The position numbers and the translations under genes are program-made. The notes below the pieces were generated by a model, which saw only the letters and a list, made by a program, of their open reading frames with translations, was not told the DNA's origin and searched no databases. Below, piece by piece: positions 18,954 to 28,965 of a stretch of DNA of 33,868 nucleotides. How positions within the stretch are numbered: the stretch's first letter is position 1; each line of letters begins with the position of its first letter. This DNA comes from Trichomonas tenax (lineage: Eukaryota > Parabasalia > Trichomonadida > Trichomonadidae): contig JALKBU010000548.1 of NCBI GenBank assembly GCA_023091735.1, positions 1 to 33,868 of the forward strand, in the 5' to 3' direction.

Positions 18954-20273
18954 TTAATTAGTGATGAAATGAAGAATTTCAAGTGCGCAATCAGAAACTT
19001 GAGGATCATCATCTGAAATCTCAAGCAATGCATCTTCAGCACCAGAATCAATAAGAGTTTCACGCATTTCATCACTTCGATCGATTTCGATCATCTTTCG
19101 CTGTATCGATGTTAATATTTTACAGATCTGTTTCTTTGTGCGCTTACTCGATTCAGTAAGGAGACTCAACAGAGAAGAAATAACTTCTGGATGGAAAAGC
19201 TGGACTCTGTCAATGTACTCCTTCTTAGTTTCGATGAGATTAACCGCACCGACTTTTGTATCAAATGTTCCATTAACGATGATTTCTAAAAGTTGAGGAA
19301 CAAGATTTGTTTCGCTAAACAAACGTGTGCTGTGTGTCGCATCAACAGTTGTCAAACATTTGAGGGATTCTGTCTGTATCTGATGTGCTTTGTGAAAAAC
19401 TAAGCTCACGACTTTTTCATAATTTAATCTTTCGCGATTCAATGTGTTTTCGTTCAATCTCTTCAACAATCTAAGTCCACATAGCTTTATGTTTGTATGG
19501 GAGATGTATAGAAAGCAATTATTCACATATTGAGTTAATTGGCATCCAGGAGAAGTCCAAAGCGTGTCTAGAACTTGGTGTTTCTCGTATGTGTTTGCCA
19601 ACAGGAATGCAATGTTTTCTATTATTATTTTATATTGTTTATCGAACTGATGAATCTGTGGATCAGGAATTATTTTTTGAAGCAATTCATTTGCACATTG
19701 GAGGATGACTTGTAGGTCACCGACAGTAAAATTACCTCCTATTTGATATGAATACGTTTTCATCAGCATTAATGCAGTAGAAATCAAAGAAATATCTGTA
19801 TTAGCCATTATTACTTCATATAAACTCATAAGGTTAACAATATTCATTAATTCAAGCGTAGCATCAGGCGAAACACTTGCGAGCTTTATAAAAATTTCAA
19901 GAATACACGTGATTATTAATGTGTCCGGTTTCTGTATATAATTCGCTATGTGGGAGACGATGTCCTCCATCATTTTACTGGTGACCTTCATATTTGGCTG
20001 GCAGAGCATTATTTTCAGTAATAAAAAACCGAATTGAGAAATTACCGGATTTGTAGATGATATTTTGCTATACACTGATTCAAGAAACGAATCCATAAGT
20101 GTTGTATCGCTCAAACTTTGCGAAGTAAAAAAAGAATCGGCTATATTGGTCGTTTCTTTAATTTCATCCTCGGAATCAAGGTTCGTTCTCTCGATTAAAT
20201 CATATATGGATTCATACGAATAAGACTTGCTATTAGTAACAAGTCTATTATTCGATTGAAAGGCAGATTTCAT
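18954..20273 (-). CDS. Armadillo/HEAT-like repeat protein, function unknown
   Basis: The 439-residue protein is all-helical and shows repeated Armadillo-like segments, for example VPQLLEIIVNGTFDTKVGAV and ETLIDSGAEDALLEISDDD near the C-terminus. There is no signal peptide, membrane segment or catalytic motif. Such proteins act as binding scaffolds, and no partner can be named. It has the same orientation as the CHAT-like gene but lies 841 bp away, so it is probably transcribed independently. The upstream sequence has no copy of either promoter motif. The first Met is used because a stop-rich AT spacer precedes it. Confidence 0.75.
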   Translation of the reverse strand: MKSAFQSNNRLVTNSKSYSYESIYDLIERTNLDSEDEIKETTNIADSFFTSQSLSDTTLMDSFLESVYSKISSTNPVISQFGFLLLKIMLCQPNMKVTSKMMEDIVSHIANYIQKPDTLIITCILEIFIKLASVSPDATLELMNIVNLMSLYEVIMANTDISLISTALMLMKTYSYQIGGNFTVGDLQVILQCANELLQKIIPDPQIHQFDKQYKIIIENIAFLLANTYEKHQVLDTLWTSPGCQLTQYVNNCFLYISHTNIKLCGLRLLKRLNENTLNRERLNYEKVVSLVFHKAHQIQTESLKCLTTVDATHSTRLFSETNLVPQLLEIIVNGTFDTKVGAVNLIETKKEYIDRVQLFHPEVISSLLSLLTESSKRTKKQICKILTSIQRKMIEIDRSDEMRETLIDSGAEDALLEISDDDPQVSDCALEILHFITN

Positions 20274-21258
20274 TGATTTTGGAAATATTTCAAACGTACA
20301 CTAAAATCCAATTAATTCGTTTTTCTTCGTCAAAATTATATTATATTTATAATATCAATGCATGCTTTAACAAGAAATTCATAATTTTTTATAAACACAT
20401 AAAATTATGTAAGAACTACATAGCGCACTAAATTTAATTTATAAAAAACAATTTTTATCAAATAAGAATCGAAATTGAAAATTTGATAAAATAGAAGTGT
20501 ATCAACTCTGGGGATCAGAACCAGATCAAACATGTATGGGCAAATATAACTTTTATGTGATGCCATACATAGTTGTAGTGTTAAACATATATAATATCGT
20601 TTCATATTTTTCATTAACAATTTGATATCAGCTTATTATTGAGTAAATAGCAATATTTATTATAAATATATCACACATCAACAACATAGTAACATATTAC
20701 AAATAATACAAGCTCCTATTTGAATAATTGTTCAGTATCTAAATTTATAAATACACGAAATCATTGCGGAGATCACAATATGCATAGATGTATGCACATA
20801 TTACATGTTTTTAATGTGATGCACCAACTTATACTCATAGCCTCCCAATGAATATGCTGAAATTATTGATTAATAGAAATAAAGTGTTCAAAAATAAAAA
20901 AGATGAAAAATAATTAGCATCAGGTATACTATTTTATTAATGTAAACAGTGTCAAATAAATTGTGAAAAAACGTAACTTTTAACCTTATCCACTTTTTAA
21001 AATATAGTTTATTATAACATTTACATAATGGTAATGCTAATATTGCCAATTTTGGTCGCTAAAAATCAAATTTGAGAGTTAAAACACTTCTGATAAAATA
21101 TTTTCAAAAATTGTGAAGAAATGAAAAGCATAATAATCATATTTTCATATGTCAAGTCTAGTTTATATGTTTTAAAAAATCAGTAAATTTGAAATTTGAA
21201 AATCAAAAGATAATCATTATTGAGATGGAAAACATGTACAAAAATTCATGTCTATGTA
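20274..21258. other. AT-rich spacer
   Basis: No gene is supported. GATAAGGTTAAAA (minus, 20978-20990) resembles the promoter-like element. A short 14-mer ATCAATGCATGCTT at 20354-20367 repeats that overlapping the start of the gene at 7902. Confidence 0.55.
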
Positions 21259-21558
21259 GGGTATAATAAAGAGTCACGAAAAAGCGAAGTGTTTACATGG
21301 CAGTTATAAATATGTTTTGACATGTAAAGTATGCCATTTTAACAAAGGGTGTTCTATTAAGCTTGATAGACTCTCTAACAAGCTTATTAGAGGTTCTAGC
21401 AAGCTTAATAAACTCTATAATAAGATTTTCAGATGCTATAACAAGTTTAATTGAACTTTATAAATACCGATTCTAATTAGCTAACCAATTTTACATGTCA
21501 AAATGAAATACATTTGCCATGTAAATACATCACTTTTTCGTGACTCTTTATTATACCC
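21259..21558. mobile_element. 300-bp MITE-like element with long terminal inverted repeats
   Basis: The ends are perfect inverted repeats for 26 bp, starting GGGTATAATAAAGAGTCACG, and similarity continues for about 70 bp on each side. Each arm contains GCCATGTAAA and GACATGTAAA copies pointing away from each other (21292-21301 and 21319-21328; 21490-21499 and 21516-21525). The core carries five 21-bp tandem units. No coding gene and no clear target-site duplication were found (flanks gtctatgta and aacccatta differ), so it is non-autonomous, and its superfamily is unknown. Confidence 0.8.
21359..21463 (+). repeat. Five 21-bp tandem units inside the inverted-repeat element
   Basis: Each unit starts AAG, with approximate consensus AAGCTTAATAGACTCTATAAC. 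Units lie at 21359-21379, 21380-21400, 21401-21421, 21422-21442 and 21443-21463, diverging to the right. The period equals seven codons, and one frame reads KLDRLSN, KLIRGSS, KLNKLYN, KIFRCYN, then KFN and a stop. Confidence 0.85.
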
Positions 21559-21596
21559 AACCCATTATCCGCTATACATATAGACAATAAAATCCA

Positions 21597-21878
21597 TCAC
21601 AGGAGGATGAGCTGGTAAATCGAAGGCAAGCAATTTACAGCAATCATATTCTGTGATGGAATGAACTGTTGTGGCGGTGGCTGGATGTACATTGGCGGTA
21701 TTATTTGTCCATAGTCAGGAATGTAGTTGACCATGGATATAGGGTTCGGCTGTTGGTGAACGATGGACTGTGATGCACGATTAGAGTTACGCTCAATGAT
21801 TCTCTGGAGACGGCAGCAGTGTGTTCTCACGCATGCAGCTGTTCTTCCAGGGAAGTGGGATGATATATAAGCATAATA
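21597..21878 (-). pseudogene. 5'-truncated Myb/SANT-domain gene fragment
   Basis: The open frame runs from just after a TAA (21879-21881) to the stop at 21597. It begins inside the second half of a Myb repeat (ISSHFPGRTAACVRTHCCRL), the recognition-helix part with the FPGRT signature, and is followed by a Gln/Pro-rich tail. The first half of the repeat, with its W and acidic residues, is missing, and no ATG begins the frame. No typical trichomonad intron end precedes it. It is therefore best read as a remnant of a Myb transcription-factor gene, a family expanded in trichomonads. It lies 38 bp from the inverted-repeat element. Confidence 0.6.
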
Positions 21879-22234
21879 TTATCGAAATCATGTCTAATAA
21901 AGGTATTAAGTCTTAACATTTTAATAATAATTTCTATTATGAATTTTATAAATGATGCAATAGTCTATTAAAGATAAATCACGAATTTGAAAAAATGATA
22001 TAATTTTCCAACAAATTTAAGGATGCCAGTCCATGGAGATCAGATATATGACACCAAGGGTTACATGTGTTTACTCCAAAAGGTTAAAATCAAAAAATAA
22101 TTCACCTTTATCGGAACAGATGTTTTTGCTTTGATACTGTTTGGTCTTAAGTGCATCCATTTGTAATCTTCTTTGCATTCGTACATTTCAAAACCAAAAA
22201 CATTACGTTGTTACATTTATAATAAAAAATTTAT
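21879..22234. other. AT-rich spacer between Myb fragment and small gene
   Basis: No missing Myb exon could be found in it. It contains AAAAGGTTAAAAT (22078-22090) and a CACATGTAAC-like word near 22060. Confidence 0.5.
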
Positions 22235-22588
22235 TCAAACAAGGAGTTGCTGCTGCTCAAAAGATATTGGAGACGATGGATCGTTCTCAGTATTGCTATA
22301 ATTTCTCACAATTGGTTCCCTAAACGGGTTAGGGAACATTTTGTATGTGACCATATTGAAAAACGGGAGAATTACCCTTGGTAATAGCTCCTTCTCATCG
22401 CGCACAAGCTTCGGGGCAGACGAAACTTTGATTTCGATTTCAAAAGGCAAAGTATGATGAGGCGAAATGTTACGGCCTTCTTTAATAATTCTGCCTTTCT
22501 CGTCCAACTCATAGTACTTCTCAGTGCCCTCACTAACGTAGGTAATCCACTTGGCTTTAGTATGTGACGTTGGCCTTCCGCGACGCAT
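22235..22588 (-). CDS. Small protein of unknown function, 117 residues
   Basis: The protein is basic at its start (MRRGRPTSHTKAKW) with a mixed, soluble composition and a Ser/Gln-rich end (ISFEQQQLLV). There is no signal peptide, membrane helix or recognised domain. Base composition is clearly richer in G+C than the flanks, which supports real coding. The RRGRP start could be an AT-hook-like patch, suggesting nuclear DNA contact, but this is speculative. No promoter motif of either class lies immediately upstream. It could be an intact small gene or an N-terminal remnant of a longer one. Confidence 0.5.
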   Translation of the reverse strand: MRRGRPTSHTKAKWITYVSEGTEKYYELDEKGRIIKEGRNISPHHTLPFEIEIKVSSAPKLVRDEKELLPRVILPFFNMVTYKMFPNPFREPIVRNYSNTENDPSSPISFEQQQLLV

Positions 22589-24201
22589 TTATTAATAAAA
22601 ATAAATTTTGAAAAAAAAAACGAACTGAAAAATTGAAAACCAGAAATTTTTTAAATGGCCATTCCATTTTAAGGTCTCCAAAAGCAGATAGTACATATTT
22701 TGTTGAAGATTTTTGAATTTGTTAATTTCTATATATTTATGATCTCCATATAACATAGAATAATATATTAGACATTGTTTAGGAAGCTCTCAAAATTAAG
22801 GATTTTACATTTATTCAAAATAACTTGATTATTTGTATAAAATTTGAATGATAAATCCGTTTACTAATTTGTAAATGGCATTCAATTTTGAATTTTTTGA
22901 AAGGAATCATTTTGAAAATTTTGTATTTTTTTGTACCTCCATTAATTGGGTATCCAATACTGAACAACATAAAAAGGTAGTTAAAATACCCGTCAAAATT
23001 ATTTTTGTATTAATTTTATCATACATCAATAGTATATATCTTGTGTTCCTGAGACTTTTCAAAGCACGACTCAATTTTTTCTCAGTGATAAAAACTTCAA
23101 TCAGCCCAACTTTATAACTGCATATAGCATTGGGAACTTATTTCATTTTTCTTTTCAATATTATTTTTTCACAATTCAATTTTTATAATGCTATTATTTT
23201 CCTTTTTTCTCAAAACTGCATTCAATTTATTGCTGAGCGATGAAAAACAACAACTCAATAATTTTGACATGTAAACTCGTCACTTTTCTACAAAGGTCGA
23301 TAACTCTTTATGGTTTTGGATTTTTTCAGTTTTGGATTTTATTTTTGCTGTAGTGTTTATTTTCGAAATTTGAGGAAATTTTACCAATGATTCGTTGACT
23401 TTTCGCAATTTTTAAAATTTATTTAATCCAATCGTCAGCGACAATGGTATTGTTTGAGCTTTGATTATTGTCCAATTTTTTTTATTTTTTATACATAATA
23501 GTTTTGGATCGTTTGTGATGATTAATTGCTGAGTTATTTGAGTTGAATTAACAATTATCCTTTTCGGCATAAAGATGTGATATATGGGTCCTAAAATGTT
23601 TAACGTCAAAAGATCCTTTGTAAAAAAGGTTGGAAATATTATCGAATCAAATTTATTGAAAATTCAAGCTCTGTTAATGTGAAATACCTGTGTTCCTTGA
23701 GGAACTTTTGAGATTTTTTTATAGAGTTTCGATGGAAATAATAGTTTATTATGGCAACATTTTAATTTTCGTACAGTATCGATTTTAATGGTATGTTTCG
23801 CATTACTCCGTTGTATGCAGTCTATTTGCATATTCTAAAATGCCAAATTTTGTACATTTTTTCATCGACAAATTCAAATTTTCAGTATTTACGCGTCATT
23901 CTTTGAATTTCAGATTTTCTTTAGCATTACAATCGAATGTCTACGGAAAAAGAATCACATATCCTCATATTTATCACTGGACTAAAAAATCATTCCTATA
24001 ACATTCAAAAACATTCCATTGTCTTATATTCGAAAAGCTAATGATATCCTAAGGCATCAATATCATATGTTTCTAAATTTTGAATATATTTTCATTATCC
24101 TTAATGAGAAACGCTATGATATTATTTGCTTTCAAAATTTAAACGAATTTGCATCATTTCTATTAACTAATTCCAAACTTTATAAAAATGATTCGATATC
24201 A
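22589..24201. other. Long AT-rich spacer
   Basis: Small open frames (for example plus 22875-23117 and plus 24019-24249) lack any recognisable family and have spacer-like composition. Seen here are a solo element-end-like sequence at 23266-23319 and a small hairpin GTTCC-TTGA-GGAAC (23692-23705) followed by a T run. Otherwise nothing. Confidence 0.55.
23266..23319 (+). mobile_element. Degenerate solo end of the 21259-21558 element type
   Basis: GACATGTAAA (23266-23275), then CACTTTT at the same spacing as in the right arm of the intact element, then about ten extra bases, then ACTCTTTAT. No partner end was found nearby, so it may be a solo remnant. Confidence 0.35.
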
Positions 24202-26145
24202 TCACATTATCATTACAATGGAGACATGAATGCTAAAATATTTCGTTAAATAGTTGTAGTTGATCTGTTTATATGTGTTCTTGCAGTGGATGAAATATTG
24301 CTCATTTCTTGTGAAATTCTGGAAATAATTGATTCCTTTGACGAGAGGACAGTTTAAGAATGTATTTGTCTCGATGTTGATTTTGCTTGCGAGTTTCATG
24401 TCTGCAGAGATATTTGACAATTTAGGAACGTTATTAAATGCATCCGTTCATATTGAGATGCAATGATTCATTTGACTTCCAAAGACTAAATTTTGAGGCT
24501 TATTGTCAATTTGTAAATGAATTCTTTTGTATTTCTTTCAGATTGTCTGGTAATGATATGAATGTTCCAGAATAGTCTCTGAATGCACCTTCTGATATTA
24601 CTTCCAATCCATATGGTAAAAATATATTTGAATGACTTCGTGGAAATGGATGTCCACGAAATACAATTGATGATCCAGAAAAGATGATATTTGTAACTTT
24701 GCAATCTGCGAAACAATGATCTTCGATTCTCGTTATTATGCTAGGAATGACTAAATCAAATGAATAATAATAAAAATGGAGAGAAGAATTCTAAAGTTCT
24801 TGTTGATAAATGAAAGGACAATTGTCGAGGAAAGTTGTTTGAAGCCCAATAGAATATTGAATAATCAGATGAATACAAACACGAATCATAAAGTTTGTAG
24901 TTTGTATTATCTTCATGTATCGTTATATTCTTCAGTGTAAATATTCCATTGAATGTTGCCGATTGTGGTTTAAGAGATTTTGGAATGAAAATTGTTTCGA
25001 TGCTTGATAAAACCACAAATCTTGGACCTATATATGTAATTGAACTATCATGTGGAATATTGATTGATGTCAATAAAGTACAACTTTCGAATGGAGCTAT
25101 CCAATATATACTATCAAGATAATATCCATGAATTGTTGTCACTGATGATGGGATATCAATTGATGAAATTTTTGTTTTAGAAAATGCAGCAATGCCAATA
25201 GTTTGGATACAATTAGGCAATATAATTGATGATAGAGATGATTCTGCGAATGTTCCTGTATCTATTGACTGAAGTTTGAGGCAATTTGATAAATCAACAT
25301 TTGATATTTTTGTGAATCGATTAAATGTTCCAATTCCTAATGAAAAAATGTTTGAATTGATTGGAAATATTATTTGTTCTATAACATTTCTCAAATTAGA
25401 TAATACTTGATTCGTTATTCCTGAATTTGTGGCAACAGAATCTTTGATCTTTTCGACTGTTTGAGGAATCTCCAGAATTGTTGTATCTGAAACAGATGAC
25501 TCTGTTATCCATATTCTCATATATGATATCATAAAGTATCAAAAATAATATTAAAATAACATTCAAAATATGTCAACTTTTTCAAAATGAATGCCGGTTG
25601 AGCTACACAAGCTATTCGATTCTTTGGAAATATTTTAATTACTATATAATAACAATTTATATCATCGATTAAAATTTGATTTTCATTGCTATATATCAAT
25701 CTTTTAATTAACACTGATCATCATTACGAAAATTGGTATTTGATGGACTAACTACGAACTTTTTTGTATTAGTTCTTGCGAAGTTTTTAGATTTATATGT
25801 TTTCAAACCAGAACCAATTCTAACCTCTGTTATATTACTGTGAGGAAAGCACATTAAACCTAGAGTAATCAAACTATTCGGCAAGATTAATATTTGCTTT
25901 TCAAAAAAGCAAACATAAAATGCGTAATTTTCAATTGTTTCTATTTCTTCAGGGATATCATAAAATGTATTTATGCGGCAGCTTCTAAATGCGCTTTCGC
26001 TAATTACCTTTACCGGATAATTAACACTATTGTATTGTACTGAAGCTACAATTTTAATATCTGTTGGGCAAGGTAACTTGTTTATCAATATAATAGTTGA
26101 TATTATTAACACTAACATAAGCCAACTTCTAAAGGGAATGAACAA
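24202..26145 (-). pseudogene. Decayed BspA-like leucine-rich repeat gene
   Basis: The gene reads from 26145. A Met start and hydrophobic N-terminal segment (about residues 8-24) lead into LRR_5-type repeats, but the frame breaks near 25710 and again near 25530. The frame opened there runs to about 24756 with repeats such as LSSIILPNCIQTIGIAAFSK. It breaks once more, and BspA-like repeats resume in another frame at about 24510-24755 (LPYGLEVISEGAFRDYSG). A last fragment at about 24202-24450 includes AFNNVPKLSNISADMKLASK. At least four frame changes plus in-frame stops make it a pseudogene unless the assembly is poor. A segment with no repeat match near 25530-25620 may be an insertion. Confidence 0.8.
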
Positions 26146-26295
26146 TTGTGCTACAATATATGTGTTTAAAATAGATATATTTTAAGATAAAACATCATTT
26201 TTGCTTTTAATAAGCAAAATAAAATGAACATTTTTAAGAAAAAGCTTATTTTGACTGTGTATTATAACATAATATCAACATGTAACAGTTATCAG

Positions 26296-27270
26296 TTATA
26301 CTTGAAGAAAAATATCACCTTGATCTCTCTTGCATCGATATAATGGAAGAGCATTGAGGAAATAGAGAATAAAGTAAACGACAGATATGATGAGCGAAAG
26401 GAAGCAGAGAACAATGAAGAAAATGCCGAAGAAAGAATTTTTACCTCCGATTCCATTTGTTTGAGCTAAAACAATGTTCTTCTTCATTTTACTCTCTCCG
26501 ATTGGATAATTATTGTTGATTGTGACATTGAATTTAGTGCCTGCTGCTATATCATTGTTTTTAATAAATCCAAATAATTTTCTTGCTGTGTGTAATGGGG
26601 AAACTTGGAGCCAGTTGATAAAGTGCTCATTAGTTTGTTCTCCTGGGAACTGTTCTGACTCGTTATCTCTTAGCCAATAGTTGTAATATTTATCAGTCTG
26701 ATTCTTAGATGTTTTGAAGACTTTCTTGTATTCATTCTGTGTAATTCCTGATTCTATGATCGTATACTTGTTTTCAGCGATAGAAAATGTATCGTTAAAT
26801 AGGGACATTGGGAGAGCACCGCATGGAACGTTAAGTGGACCAACATCAGGCTGTTTGCATGTTGTCTCATCCTTGAAAGCATTCCCTTTTAATTGATTCC
26901 AACTCTTTGAGCTTGCATATGCAAAATGGTTCTGACGGAAGTTTTTTAGTTGGTAGTAAAACAGCAAATCTCCTTTAACTTTTATAGGAATCTCAACTTG
27001 TACATTACAAACAGGATCTTCGCAATCTGAATAATCATATTCGATATCTAAAAGTGCTCTGTTGGACGCCATAATAGACGCACCGAGAATAAGCGATATA
27101 AGAGCGAATACACCATAAATTATGGCCGCCCACAAAGGTGTTAAAAATGGTTTGCACGCAGGAACTTTCTGCTGTTTGAACTTGTTGTCGGAATACGGAA
27201 TTTTGACTTCTGCCTCATCATCTTCGTTGAAATCAATAGTTTCGTGTAACTCAGAATTCTTTGTCGACAT
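26296..27270 (-). CDS. CDC50: CDC50/LEM3 family protein (P4-ATPase beta subunit)
   Basis: CDC50 proteins pair with P4-ATPase phospholipid flippases, letting them leave the ER and work at plasma or endosomal membranes. The 324-residue protein has a cytosolic N-terminus with the family lead-in FKQQKVPACKPFLTPLW (31-47) and TM1 at about 45-67. A large luminal domain with paired cysteines (83, 88, 138, 150) contains the signature FYYQLKNFRQNHFAYASS (104-121). TM2 is at about 280-308, followed by a short tail. Several N-glycosylation sequons are in the luminal part. Length and order match the family, so it looks intact and functional. GACATGTAAA lies 22-31 bp upstream on the same strand. The partner flippase is not in this window. 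Confidence 0.93.
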   Translation of the reverse strand: MSTKNSELHETIDFNEDDEAEVKIPYSDNKFKQQKVPACKPFLTPLWAAIIYGVFALISLILGASIMASNRALLDIEYDYSDCEDPVCNVQVEIPIKVKGDLLFYYQLKNFRQNHFAYASSKSWNQLKGNAFKDETTCKQPDVGPLNVPCGALPMSLFNDTFSIAENKYTIIESGITQNEYKKVFKTSKNQTDKYYNYWLRDNESEQFPGEQTNEHFINWLQVSPLHTARKLFGFIKNNDIAAGTKFNVTINNNYPIGESKMKKNIVLAQTNGIGGKNSFFGIFFIVLCFLSLIISVVYFILYFLNALPLYRCKRDQGDIFLQV

Positions 27271-27291
27271 AAAATAGAGCGATCATAATAT

Positions 27292-27320
27292 TTTACATGT
27301 CAAAATAGCATTTATATGTC
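27292..27320 (-). promoter_or_regulatory. GACATGTAAA and GACATATAAA motifs upstream of CDC50
   Basis: On the minus strand GACATGTAAA (27292-27301) and a relaxed copy GACATATAAA (27311-27320) lie 22-50 bp before the ATG. Inferred promoter elements. Confidence 0.45.
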
Positions 27321-27656
27321 AGATATTTTTGAAAAAATATCTATAATACGATTATTTTCCATTCAATACTTATTTATAATTAGATTTCTCGGGATCTTTT
27401 CGATATTAACTGATGGGTATATATGCAGCTGCTTTACCAAATAAAAATTGTGATTAATCGAGTAAATTTCGAGAAAATACTGTTTTTCTAAAATGAACAT
27501 TCTTTGATCAATATCTCTTTATCTGTGAGTAATATTGAAAAATTGCAAAGATAATATATGTAATTTTTAGTAGAAATTAGAATGAATTGTGTTTTGTAAC
27601 ATTTTGTTGAATTTTTGTGATTTGCTAATAGTTCATTTCTTCGAATATTTGTTTTT

Positions 27657-27718
27657 ATGCCTGGCTTACGTTCGACTTTCCCTCCCACTTCTTGGGGTGA
27701 GGATGGCCATGGGCCAAA
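27657..27718 (-). other. Isolated GC-rich block, unidentified
   Basis: On the minus strand the block begins GGCCCATGGCCATCC and continues with a C-rich then G-rich stretch. Several frames are open across it. It could be a structured RNA, a fragment of a repeated sequence, or a broken gene. No tRNA cloverleaf was found. Confidence 0.25.
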
Positions 27719-28459
27719 ACATGTTATCGATAAATGAAAAGATCAGACATTGACATTTAGAAAACTAGATTTTGGCAAATTTTATCATAAAAATTGCTGA
27801 CTACATAGATTGTACATTCTATTTTCCTTCTTAGAGTGTGATATAAAGGAGTTAACAGTCGCAATTAAATTTTGACATGTAAAATCAAATCTGACATATT
27901 CCAAATGATGTGTTGATATTTTGCTCTAAACATATGTATTATTCATTCAAAGTTTGCCTGATATTATTCTTGAGATTTGCCGATTTATTTGCTATGTAAT
28001 CTAAGAAACATGACGATTTTTATGTTGAAGAATTTAAAACTTAATGAATTCATGACGGAAAAAGCAGTCAATCAAGCTTTATTTGAAGCTTATATCAATG
28101 ACAATAAAAATACCCTCTAATTTTGCTATATTTATATAAATCATGACAAATTCTAGTTTTAGAACAGAAAATAATCATATGATTCGATATTGCCAGTTTT
28201 CATGTATTTTTCGTGCGCTTTCGGGCCAATAAGTTATTTTTTTAAAAAAACGGAATCTGGAAAAATCCAGGATTATTTCCAAATTTGCATCCTTACTTCA
28301 GTCAGTACATATATTGTTTTAATAATGATTCACAATGATACCATGAAGAAGAATATGAAATATCAAAAATTGTATAGAAAAGAATTCATAAATTCAACGT
28401 TGGGAAATCTTATTTCTTTCCAACATATGGAAGCTTTTGGAAAGCGTTGGACAAATTCT

Positions 28460-28894
28460 AACAATTGGACCAATAATGTAATTAGGTGTCATAACAGTTA
28501 ATAAGTGTGATATGCGTGCGTCCAAAATGTTCATAATGTATTCATTTTTGCACCACTTGAGATCAATATTTTTACAACTCCATTACCTTTAAGACAAGCA
28601 GAATGATGAAGTGGTGTCATTTCATAGTAATCTTTTGCATCAATGCTTGCACTGCTTGAAATCAATATTGTTGCGACTTCATTTCTGTTACCAACAGCTG
28701 TGCGACTGAATCGCTCCATCCATTGCAAAATCGTTAGGTTCAATGTACAAAAGACATTCGTTGATGATGTCTTGATTTCCGCCGATGTAGCTGTATTGAA
28801 GGCACCTTTTGCTTAATCTAATATTGTTGCTACGAAGGAAACGAAAACATTTAATTGAACCGCAAAAGCAGCACCACTCAAGAACGATCCTCAA
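28460..28894 (-). pseudogene. Truncated and frameshifted ankyrin-repeat gene fragment
   Basis: The 5' part (28688-28894) matches the trichomonad ankyrin-protein region before the repeats (WCCFCGSIKCFRFLRSNN, CLQYSYIGGNQDIINECLLY). The frame shifts near 28700, and true ankyrin repeats follow (DYYEMTPLHHSACLKGNG, VVKILISSGAKMN). A further shift near 28530 is followed by an ankyrin-like FGRTHITL in another frame. There is no start codon region. The 5' end breaks off near 28894, close to a GGCATGTAAA word (28922-28931). Confidence 0.75.
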
Positions 28895-28965
28895 TCAAAA
28901 TGAAAAATGAAGATCAATTTTGGCATGTAAAGTTATAAAAAATACCTTAATTCAAATATGATAAA

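Larger units (their letters stand above)
27271..28459. other. AT-rich spacer with one GC-rich block
   Basis: Besides the CDC50 promoter it has GACATGTAAA at 27874-27883 (plus) and a GC-rich block at 27657-27718. The open frames minus 27488-27688 and plus 28190-28501 have no recognised family and are not supported as genes. Confidence 0.5.

Noticed and set aside
21250..21567. 9-bp target-site duplication of a Mutator-like element
   Set aside because: Flanks gtctatgta and aacccatta do not match, and no shorter convincing duplication was found.
21878..22235. A two-exon Myb gene joining the 117-residue frame to the Myb fragment
   Set aside because: No conserved trichomonad 5' or 3' intron motif was found in the gap, and the first frame has no Myb repeat.
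22875..23117. 80-residue plus-strand frame
   Set aside because: Low-complexity, Phe/Asn/Lys-rich translation typical of AT-rich spacer.
24019..24249. 76-residue plus-strand frame
   Set aside because: No family match recognised, with spacer-like composition.
28190..28501. 103-residue plus-strand frame
   Set aside because: No family recognised, and its end overlaps decayed ankyrin sequence on the opposite strand.
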